Shown here piece after piece: positions 1 to 10,280 of a DNA stretch of 64,000 bases (positions are counted from its first letter, which is position 1; each line of letters opens with the position of its first letter). The stretch lies in NCBI GenBank assembly GCA_020055645.1, contig CM034547.1:9719280-9783279 (forward strand), written 5' to 3'. The position numbers and the translations under genes are program-made. This stretch comes from Tomocerus qinae (lineage: Eukaryota; Arthropoda; Collembola; Entomobryomorpha; Tomoceridae). Under the pieces are notes generated by a model. It searched no databases. It was not told the origin of the DNA and saw nothing but the letters and a program-made list of their open reading frames with translations.

Positions 1-2630
1 ACATCTTAAAACGCAAATGTAAACTTGGGCTTGTCTAACAATAAACAACACTGCACAGTGTAATAACAATAAAGAACGGCGAAAACTTATATTTTTAAAA
101 CCAGCTATCAATATCTAATCTAAATGTTAAAACGTTCACTAGAGACTGAAATGAAAATGAACCGTACTAGAAATTTCTTCCTCCTGGGAAGACATTTTTG
201 GTCGAACTTGAACTAACTGTTTAGAAAGTCTTATTATGTAATATTGGTTGACACATCCTGCATCCTAAATATGATATGAATTATACGCTCATTCAAAAGG
301 AAGGTGTATGTATAGCATTATTTGTGGTGTCCGTAATATAAATGACAATACTTAATGGAAATCATGTCTCAGATGTATGAAACGAGAACGAGAGTGACTA
401 GAATCGAATGAGACAGGCAAAGCAAATGTTCTGCTAGTCATTCTTATTAATTTATGAATAATAATTTAACTTAAAGTTCTGGTTTGTCTTGTTATTACTA
501 CAACATACTAGGTACATGCACACATCCTGGGTGTACATTCTAAGGGGCTAGTGATAATTGCGATCATATTGAGTTATCTATACTTAGGTACCAATACTAC
601 TACCTACATTTCTAGTGTCTAAATGTCTACTACCTATATGCATAGGATGGCAAAAAGTATTTGCTTGAATGAGAGTAGAAGATTTTTGCATTGAGATTCG
701 TCTTTAGCCGAAGCTAGAATGGGAACGTACATCGTATCCTGTGTTCACTATCTTCTATACAACAATATATGCTAATGATGAGATTTCCTCAAAATGCTTC
801 AGAAATTGACAAAATGTAACTTCCGGTATGGAATACTTAGATGCCTATAAAGTATGCATAATAATTTGCAGTTGTACATCACTACGAAGATATTATTGTG
901 AGACACATCACGTTATCCACAATCATTACCGCCACTACTACAGTTGGTGCTGGTTTGCCAAGTGAGTGCAGTGAATGGAGACAGGTATCGTTCTTATGTA
1001 GTTAAGTATGATATCTTTCAATTAGGAATCTAATTTTTCTCTCGTGCAATCTATTTAGCTAAGTATGTCACAAATATGATAATATATAAATAAGTATGTT
1101 TAGAATAAAATCATTGCGGCACAGGTATACACTAATACAGATTTGTTCAACTGGTATTAAGATAAGGAAGTCCTTAGGGTGCAAATTAGCACATAATTTT
1201 ACTTAATAATACAATTATTAAAGTCTAGAGAAAATTCAAAGAATGGATAACAAAGAAGAGTTTATTATAGTACATGATAGTTACATTAAGACTTTGCGAC
1301 CTACATTCATATGTAAAAGATTTGAATGCTTTCAACATTGTTATAACATTTTCAATTGTTGGAATTCGGTCCATATAAAATAGCTATTTACAATAATTTG
1401 TATATCCTATTTTTCAGTTCAATGAAATTATTGCTTAGAGATTTCTTTAATCGAAGTTCACTATCTAAAGTATGGCATATTGCAAAACTTTCTTGTCATC
1501 ATGACGTATATACTGCAGTCATTCCATTGTACTATTGGCCCAAAGAGTATTATATGGATTAATGACACATCAATTATCTGACTAGTTTTTGCATTCTCAT
1601 GTCATGATCCCTTAGTTTGTTATGCAATTTACTATATTTTTAAAACCAACACCTGTGCTGCTACAATTAATGTAGATAAATACTTGTGTCAATGGAATTA
1701 GGTACTTCAATTACTTTCATTTATAGTGGTTATCATAATATGTAATATTTTGAGTAGTCAGGCAGTTATCTAACTATGTAACAACTGAGTTGTATTGATA
1801 GTACATTTTGAAAAATGTTCAATAATAAAAACGTAACCAGTTTACTAACCCTAGTACCTCTCCTCTACATACAACAAAGCTGTGCTTGGCAGTAATTTAT
1901 AGCAGAGCACGAGTAAAAGGTAAACATCTCACGTAGGATTTCCCCAAATTATCTGTACCTGTAGCGTCTGCAAAGTCGTTTCACAAATTGCACGACCACC
2001 CGTTGTACAAGTCATGCAAAATGCAAATTCAGATCACCACAAATGGACTGTTATGTCATAGCAATGTCATAGTCATTTTGTCATAGCCCCATTGGACGGA
2101 TTATGAGATGGATGCAGGTGTATTAACTTCTATCTGTACTTTGATACACTGTATTACATGCATAAGAATGACGTCGACTTAACTGTGTAGCGGAATAATA
2201 AAGAAATAGGATAGGAATGCATAAAGACTCCTCTTCTTGTCTCCTGTCAATTATGCACTCTCCGACTATGGTTTAAAATCTTTGTTTTGTTCACAGATAG
2301 ATTAAATCTGTACCATAGATCAGAGATAGGTTGAGGTTGGGAATTTGGGAATTCCTAAGTGCTATTATGGCCTTTTTGATGTTACCAAACTTCAAACAAA
2401 CTGTACTACTAGGTCAAGGAATTCCCAGTTGACCAAAACAAATCCTAAGATCGATTCCTTGTTCCGCAGACTAAAAGTTTATTAAGGGTAGTTCCTATAC
2501 TCCCATAAAATAAATGTGTTTTTAACTATACTTCTTTCTGCTACCTACACATTACGCGAGAACAACAACGATGAAAAAGATGCTACCCTTACTAGTAGAG
2601 AAAAATAATATCGAAGAAGATAGTAATGAC
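1..2630. other. Non-coding AT-rich stretch
   Basis: I see no exon with convincing splice sites, no RNA gene and no clear repeat here. The only open frame above 60 codons (1356-1562, plus) has an AT-driven composition and no recognisable domain. The stretch is best read as intergenic or as part of a long intron. Confidence 0.55.
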
Positions 2631-2761
2631 TTAAATGAACATTTTGCCACATTTTATGTAGAATATCCATTGCGATGCTTGTATACATACATATAACTGA
2701 TTATTTGTATAATTGGTAGTATAAAAAGTAAATATTAACTTACCCGCAACCGGGAGAGTGA

Positions 2762-5031
2762 ATTGATCGAAGTATGGGCAAGTGTCTTTGATATTGGAAC
2801 AACGTTGACAGTGACAATAACGGAGGACTCTTCTCAAATTGTGGTACCCGTGAAATAATGACACTTTGGCAAAGTAAATGTATAATTGCACGTGAGGACA
2901 TAAAATGTCAGAATTATTATTTGATCGTGGTTGAGTGATTTTTATGAGAACACTTTCTCTTGATTGACACAATCAAATGAAACAGACAGTGAATAGATGA
3001 AGTCAGGGCGCGCAGAGTGTTGTCTAGTCTAGGAATATCTCAAATCTTCTGTATGATTTGCATTTGTGGCATCCTCTTCTCCAATCTCGCTTTTATTTGT
3101 AGCCAGCCCAAGTCTCTATCGTTTATATACACACCTACAAAACATGCATATAGCTGCACAACAATGACTTCAACATTTATTAGAGTTGCTTTACATGACT
3201 AGGATGCATTTACATCCCTAATAGGTACTGCAAACACAAGGATTCTTCTCCGTTTCCTTTTAGCAGACAGATCACAGCGCTGTAGGCACTTATGCTCAGA
3301 CTACTACATGCACATACTTTAGTGTGTAAACGACATGTACTGAAGACGAGGGACCTTATAAAGGTACCTTTTAAGGTCTGTCTATCGAAGACAAGCGAAG
3401 AACCCCACCAAGTTCCCTACTACCCACACCTGATCAACTGGAGATAAACAGAATATTGGATTCATCCGGAATATGTAGAAAATATCATGAGATGAGACTG
3501 AGAGTTTAGATTACCTACCCTTACATGCATCTAGTCGTTTCTAGAAACGACTTATTTACTGTTAGCAGTAATATCTTTCCAGTGCATGTTATAGAATTTC
3601 GTGTAGTAGAGATTGAAAAGTAGTAAATAGTACTAGGTAGGTACTCAAGTATATTTACCTTCACAGACTAAGTACCGGAGCTTTAGCCAAACAGAAAGGA
3701 AAAGTCCTGTAAACAATGACAAGACTGCACACAGAGCCGATATGCATATTATTATGATTCTCGTGTATGTAAAACCTAGTCCTTGATAAGCTCTTACTGC
3801 TTACGTATACGCTGCAAGCTGGAAGAAAGAACAATGAGTACAGTTGGTTGGACAATTGGTACTGTTACACACAACTGCACCTTTAACAGCCCCGTCATCT
3901 TCCATTGTATGCCATTCCAGTTCTGTTGTTTGACTCCTACATAACTTTGCCTTGCGTCTATGACCCCAGTACCTTGACCTTTGAGGAAAGGAAAAACCGC
4001 TAAATGAAAATAACAAATATTTGCATCATTTGTGCACAATATCATCACTACTGTAGGCCTGATGCCCATAACGTATTATTCTAACATGGCAAATGGATTA
4101 AAAGATTACTATAAATAGAAATTCTCCTGAGTTGCTAAAATGCAGTTAAAATTAATATAATTAAATAATTAATAAATTACTGTGTAAATTATCATGCATT
4201 AAAAAAAGTCCACAAAATTACTTTTTTGTTATTACACTAAAATAAATGGAGTTGAAAATAGATTACGTTATTTATAGAAACTACTTTGAGTATAGTAGAA
4301 ATTAGATAATTCAGCAATTCATTAATACGTGAATAAGTCTTTACCGAAGTGGACGATTAGCTTTAAATTGGCAATACGGATTAAAAGTGCCAAATTGAAA
4401 TACTTATATTTAGTATGACGGTGAGCTCATCCTCAGCGTAATCATAGTTAGTGCCATATCACTATGAGAAATATCGAATCGGTATACCGATTTGTATGAT
4501 ATGACAGCAATATACTGTCATGCCAAAGTTGTTCTATCACAATGTGTTCGTTCACCTCTCATTGGCAATGCATTACTATCTCAAGTAGGGGCTTCTCAGT
4601 GAATTGCATTGCTGAACATCCATCAATTTCATCAAGATAGTAACCATTGCATTGTGAAGTCACTATATACGAAATAGTATAAACATTCTATTATGCTGCT
4701 TAAGAGATTGAATGGGATTGAGCATTGAACGCGGGCAACTACTATTATGGGTGGACTGAACTCTTTCTACATAAATAACCTTTAGGTACTTGACATTCAG
4801 ATTCTATAAACTGAAGGTAGCAGACGAGTCAAGGCCGGGCGACTTGTTCCCGTTACCACTATATCTCTGCCAATAACAGGTGCACTGCACCAAAGTCTAA
4901 ATAGCTTGTTCGCTTTAACATTCTCAATATGAACATCCGTGAAGTGATTTTTGTTGTCATTTCGATCCGTTTGTCCCGGTGTGCAGAATGTTGTATTTAT
5001 GTAAAACATGGACACTGCGGCAAACACCGAT
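2762..5031 (-). CDS. Possible multi-exon minus-strand gene, unknown membrane or Cys-rich protein
   Basis: This is a weak gene candidate built from splice-like signals. Three segments look exon-like on the minus strand. The first, about 5031 to 4852, follows a TCTAAACAG acceptor and ends at GTG|GTAACG; it reads as a hydrophobic start followed by INTTFCTPGQTDR and KLFRLWCSAPV. The second, about 3796 to 3659, ends at GAAG|GTAAAT; one frame reads as a textbook membrane helix (IIIICISALCAVLSLFTG, then LFLSVWLKLRYLVCE). The third ends near 2762 at a GTAAGT donor and is Cys-rich (RYCHCQRCSNIKDTCPYF). A strong pyrimidine tract with CAG near 3807 supports splicing. The frames between segments are ambiguous: the middle exon is open in two frames. 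No start exon is identified. The spacing of W and C residues loosely recalls four-pass claudin-like proteins, but that is inference. I do not recognise the family. Confidence 0.22.
4477..4492. repeat. 16-bp perfect palindrome
   Basis: AATCGGTATACCGATT is its own reverse complement. About 10 bp further on, a 7-bp stem (ATGACAG/CTGTCAT, 4501-4521) forms a small hairpin. The role is unknown; it could be a dimeric protein binding site or chance. Confidence 0.6.
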
Positions 5032-6236
5032 ATCTGTTTAGATTCGATAATTTAGAACATTACATTACATTATCGTAGTTATTTACCTCTATTTACCTTT
5101 AATTGAAAGCATAGATTTGGTTTAATAGTCCGGAACGATTGATTTTTGAATAAAACATGAATATGTAAGTCTCGATTTGTATTCATACAATACGATCTCT
5201 AGCTCATTATAAATAAGATAAATGCAAGTACAATTAATGATACCAGTGCAACTGATTTGCATAATACAATACAAATAGGAAAAAAGTTGGTACCTTACGG
5301 CTCTATTCCATACATGTGCTTTTGTATTTTTGCCTCCCTGGATTAACTTCATCAATTATACTAAATGCGTAGTTAATGGCTGTCGTACATGCAACTTACT
5401 AGCATTTATACAATTACGCATATAAGTTGACATGTATACATGCCTAATACTTATTTAAATGTTACAATACATTTATACATAGATAATATATAGTTAAGTA
5501 TAATAATATATACTTATACATACTGTAGGGGCAATATAATACAATCAACCTGACACGACAGCAAAAGCCAAATCCATATTCATATTTTGTGGGTTACATT
5601 ATATTGTTATTAACATATACTTTATACTCTACTCTTGTGCATGTTAATGTATAATAAATTTACAGAAAAGGTACCTAATGCACAAATAGGCGTGTCAAAA
5701 TCAAAAGAGAACATTGTGGAGTTGCACCACAACGTACTTCAACGTAGTACATACGTAAGACTTTTGTATGTAGAGAGAAGAGAATTGAGAACAACTCTCC
5801 TCACAAAGCAAAAGTGGAGAAGAAACGACAAACTGCTAAAAGTTGGCTTATAGCAATAGTGAAAATGCTATTTATAAAGTATTTGTATATGGTAACTGCA
5901 GGATTAAGTAAATATAGCGGATGTAGATACACATGTAAATGTGGAGTTAAGATCATATCGTGAACATGTGCTCAGCAGTGGGCTAGACCTTTTTTTTAAG
6001 ATCCACTTTTTTAAGACAGATCGAGCAAAGCATGCTTGGTTATCTTAATCGCACATGCTACGTTTACGTTACGTATTATTGCATTTGATCTAGCATTTGC
6101 TATATGCGGCCTCCTAACTAACCACACACTATAATACATTATTAGCCGACTGAATGGAACTTGGAGGGAACAAGGACACCAGACAAAGGGTGCTCTTACG
6201 AACAAATACAGCAATGTTCCAGTCGTCATTCAGTAA
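5032..6236. other. Non-coding stretch upstream of the tRNA gene
   Basis: AT-rich sequence with scattered ATTA/TACA runs. A 72-codon plus-strand frame at 5635-5853 is rich in basic residues but shows no domain and no splice context. Nothing here can be supported as a gene. Confidence 0.5.
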
Positions 6237-6309
6237 GCCCGGCTAGCTCAGTCGGTAGAGCACGAGACTCTTAATCTCGGGGTCGTGGGTTCGAGCCCCA
6301 CGTTGGGCG
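6237..6309 (+). tRNA. tRNA-Lys (anticodon CTT)
   Basis: A full cloverleaf of 73 nt can be drawn. The acceptor strands GCCCGGC and GTTGGGC pair with two G-U pairs. The D arm is GCTC/GAGC, the anticodon arm CGAGA/TCTCG with loop CTCTTAA, and the T arm GTGGG/CCCAC with loop TTCGAGC. The anticodon CTT at 6270-6272 reads AAG lysine codons. Box A (TAGCTCAGTCGG) and box B (GGTTCGAGCCC) are intact. No intron is present and CCA is not encoded, as usual for eukaryotes. A T5 run at 6316-6320 is the likely RNA polymerase III terminator. All pairs expected of a functional gene are present, so I read it as active rather than as a tRNA-derived SINE. Confidence 0.96.
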
Positions 6310-6315
6310 CAATAC

Positions 6316-6320
6316 TTTTT
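6316..6320 (+). terminator. RNA polymerase III terminator of tRNA-Lys
   Basis: A run of five T lies 6 nt after the discriminator base. A longer T-rich stretch follows at 6326-6332 and may act as backup. Confidence 0.8.
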
Positions 6321-7125
6321 GCCTCTTTTTTTCTCCTCCTCTTCTTCGAATTGAATCGCGTTAAATACTTTTTGCTAATATTATCATGATAGTAGAGGAG
6401 AACTATCTTAGGTTACAATTTCAACTGTAATTTTAGGATGCAGAATTCATAGAACACAAAGAAATTGACATCAGTAGCTGGATCCACTTTTAATCTTCCA
6501 CAACTGAAATGGATAACTACGTCTAATCATGTAAAACGTAGTTTGTTTTGCTTTGATATTCTGTGAGGTAACTGAGGTATTTGTTTATTGTGGCTATCTC
6601 GTAAATATAAATCATCCTTGATGTTTTAATAATGTTGGTTGAGGTTTACATTGCTACTTGCTACTGTACTTCCCGAAATAAATGAAAACCCACATCAAGC
6701 GTGTATAAATATAGCTAAAAGTGAAATCCTTTGTATAGTTTACAGGTTAATAGATTTTCATGCAACAAGCACATTATATCAGTCGGTTGTATTTGTTTCT
6801 TAAAATATGGAATACACACCGAAAGGAACACTGTTTGTCTGCAAATGTCGTAATTAATACTTTTTAGAAACATTTCTGCATGTTTTATTTTTTAAATTGT
6901 TATGTATAATACAAGCTTGGCGTTTTCGAAAAATTACTTCGAAAAATTATATTATCATTCCAAAGCTCCCGAAGTCGAGCGCTTTACGTTGTCTGGCATT
7001 GTATAAAATTGATACATAGTTTAGGTATAATTTATAAATATTAAATACTATAACTATAACACAGGTCGTAATAAATATGTTGTTTCGGGCTCAAAGTACG
7101 CATAGTACAAAAATAAAACTTAAGC

Positions 7126-7906
7126 TCATTTTCTCCAATAACTTAATGGACTTTTGTAACTTTTCGTCGAATCTTCTACATCGTAGAGCTTAGTATTTTT
7201 CTCCACAACCTTTTGGTTCAGACCAGCAATGTATTTGTCTCCCCTGTGCCCATACAGTTCCTGTAACGGGTTAAAACAGTTAAAAACTTGTGATATCGTA
7301 TTCAAACTCAAACTTCAATACAGAGACTCATCTATTCTAAAATCTAGAATTTTATTACTACGCAAAGAAAAGGTGAAGTTAAAAGAGTAAAGGGATGCAA
7401 GGGAGTGTAGGAATTAGGAAATAATGTATTTGAAAGAAATATCGCATGACTGAAATGGAAAATTGCAAATCATGTAAATGTAATTTTTGGAATTTGTACA
7501 TAATTTGAAGTCAAATTCGAATTAAATGCAAATGAATCTTCCCATACTCAAGAATAAATTAATCAAAACATGACATTAAAATTAAAATATTACCACGATG
7601 TGCTGACACATCAACTCCACAATGTATACTATATACAGCATTTTATTATTACATAAAGCATTCATTATTCAGTAGTAGTTAGTCTCATTGTGGACAGTAG
7701 AATATGTACTTGTAATTACGTAATAGCTATAGATGAAAATATAGTCTTACCCGAAAAGTTTTGCCATTTTGAACGGTCGCATTTCCATCGACATTGAATT
7801 TATACGGCTTATATAGAAATTGTGTCCCCCAAAGGAGATATCCAATGGACCATGATGAGGGCAGGCACAAAACGATTAGATATAAAACGGTTACAAGTAA
7901 ATGGAC
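7126..7906 (-). CDS. C-terminal two exons of an unrecognised protein
   Basis: Two minus-strand exons join cleanly at phase 0. The first is 7906 to 7751 (52 codons), preceded by the acceptor TTACTTTATCCAG and followed by GTAAGA. The last is 7260 to 7126 (44 codons plus TGA), preceded by CCCGTTACAG. The joined 96 residues begin with a hydrophobic segment (LLVTVLYLIVLCLPSSW), continue with GYLLWGTQFLYKPYKF and a likely N-glycosylation site (NAT), and then become polar and charged (ELYGHRGDKYIAGLN), ending in SPLSYWRK. This fits a protein with one membrane pass or a signal anchor near this region and a soluble tail. The start exon lies further upstream on the minus strand; the LTR element at 9336-14140 may sit in one of its introns. 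I do not recognise the family. The gene model rests on splice signals and frame only. Confidence 0.42.
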
Positions 7907-9330
7907 CTGGATAAAGTAATTTCATACGATTGTTACAAATCTAGTTCAAATATAGCACAATTACTAATTTTACGTTGTATTACAGTAGCGCTTTTAAAAC
8001 TGCGGATTTTCAAAACTTTTAAGATATAAAACTTCATTAACCTTCATTGTTGTATTTGATGATGTTTGTAGCACTTTTCGTCTTCAAACCGAGATTCAAA
8101 AACAGTTAAATGTGTAGTGTTAGTAAAATAATTATTTTCTGCTTATATACGATTGACGGTTAGGTTAAAGTTGACTTTGCTAAAACTTTTTGATGTAAGA
8201 TGTGATTTCTCGCTCCTCTGACAATCAAATAATAAGAATTGACGAGTGAGAAAGGTACAGATGATCATCGTATCAATTTTCAGTAGAGATTTCGTTAGTA
8301 CATATAAGTACTAATACAATAGTATGTGACGGTATTGCTTTCTAAGAATGCAAAATGGTCAAGTGGTTACGTTTTTGTTGCTTGCTATCACATCATACAA
8401 AGATCCTTTCGTCCAACAACACAAAAGTCGACTGCCTAAGTGCCAATATATAAAGTCCATTAAAAATGGTTGCTGTTTACTCTGCTAATATAGATATACA
8501 GAAACATTTGCAACAAGACGGCCTAAAAATTCAAGTTGTCAGCAGTTGTTTGTTACCATACTTCTCAATCTCAACTACGTAAATTGTAAATGAGCCTACC
8601 AACAATGTGCGAGTTGCAATCAACTTTTTCGTAATTTTGTTTACGTGCACACAACTGAAAATTGTATGAGTGTAATATTCTCAATGTATATTAAATACAG
8701 TCAAGTATAGATGTACAGAATATACAGCCAAGATGGATGTATAGATATCTTTTAAACGTAACGAAATTAGAAACAACACTCAAAATACCAAGTAAAATAT
8801 TCTCAGGAAAGACTGAATAAATTTAAAGACACAAAGGGCTTTTCTACATACGTTTTGCACCAAATTATTGGCCAAATTATGACATATCTAATCTCGAAAA
8901 TCTAATTAGGATACTCGCCATACTTTTATTTCGAGAAAGATTAATTTTTCATATACACAGATTTTATACAGATATTCTTAAAGCTTGGTTTAGGTCTAAA
9001 TGAGTCTAAAATAGTTTAAATCAATAAAGTATTGCGAAATTGACTGCTGTTTGCGAAATATATTCCTTTTGAATTTAGGGAGAGGGCCTCCAACCCCAAA
9101 TCTCCAATGTCCTAGATAAAAAATGAAAGATGAACATTAAATACTCTCTACTTATTTGTGTTTAGTTAAAATGCTAAATTGTTTGAGTGCGTACAGTGCA
9201 TTATGGGTATTATGGCATACAAGTAAATATAATGCGTGTCATAATATTCGCGAGGAATATAGATAGATTCATAACATCTTAAGAATGAATATGAATGACC
9301 GTGTTTCAAACTTTCTCCATTAATGTCATT
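7907..9330. other. Non-coding stretch, probably intron or 5' flank of the 7126-7906 gene
   Basis: AT-rich, with no exon I can support. Upstream exons of the minus-strand gene at 7126-7906 should lie here or beyond the LTR element, but none stands out. Confidence 0.45.
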
Positions 9331-9335
9331 ATTAC
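9331..9335. repeat. Target-site duplication, left copy (ATTAC)
   Basis: ATTAC lies directly against the left LTR and is repeated at 14141-14145 directly after the right LTR. A 5-bp duplication is usual for BEL/Pao and Copia insertions. Confidence 0.93.
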
Positions 9336-10001
9336 TGAAGAGGGCTAATAAGGCTGTGATATGAGTCATTTTTGGTTTCCTTACTTTTCCATGCTCCTGA
9401 GAATGATGTGGTGAACGTGCAAGCCGCAACTTGGTGTGTTGAACACCTTTTATTTATGTACAAATAAATATTACACTTACACACATATTCTAGGTTAAAA
9501 CTACTAACTAAGGCAGGTAAGTTAATAGGGGTTCAAAGGTGAGTACACAGTAACTTAATTAGGGCACTAATTAAGTATTGGAGAACAGCACCGAAAATTG
9601 CGTGCTTCTCCGTTAGGATTCGGAAGTGTACTACTTGCTAGCATTCAAGTTTGGGTGCTAGGCAAGTGCAGTTGTGTCACATGACACATTCATATATACA
9701 TAGGTAGGTATGGGCAATACAACTACATACTATGCTATACTAGATAGTACAAGTAGGTAGGTAGGTAGACTACACACTATTGTACATTACACATTCATAT
9801 TCATTACATTGCATATTTCATAATACAAGATAAGCCTGCACTAAGGGATTAACACACTTAGCCTAGTACGTCCATGTACTATAGCAGCATAAGGTCTACA
9901 GCGGAAGAGGAGGTTTCGAGCTAACGCCAAAGCGACCGTCCGTTCCATCGCTTCCATGGTGCTCATGGATGGAGGTGGCAGGAGGCCTTTGGGAGTAACT
10001 C

Positions 10002-10073
<72 letters not shown>

Positions 10074-10122
10074 ACTGTCCCTCTCTAGTCCTTATACTAG
10101 AGGAGAGCCTATGGCGTCTCCA
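9336..10122 (-). repeat. 3' LTR of the LTR element
   Basis: A direct repeat of 13354-14140, 787 bp, TG...CA bounded. Because the element reads on the minus strand, this copy is its 3' LTR. It contains AATAAA-like sequence and a short GTAG microsatellite. Confidence 0.92.
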
Positions 10123-10135
10123 TTCTCCCCACTTT
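10123..10135 (-). other. Polypurine tract of the LTR element
   Basis: On the minus strand AAAGTGGGGAGAA abuts the 3' LTR. This is the expected place and composition for the plus-strand primer of LTR elements, and it fixes the orientation. Confidence 0.85.
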
Positions 10136-10280
10136 GAAATGTACAATTTCAAACTAGATAGATACATTACATACAATACATTCAATTTCATTCTTATTTT
10201 ATCTAGGGGGAATACACACTAACATAATATCATCATTATTATGCACACATACAGACATATGGAGAAACAAATACATAAAA

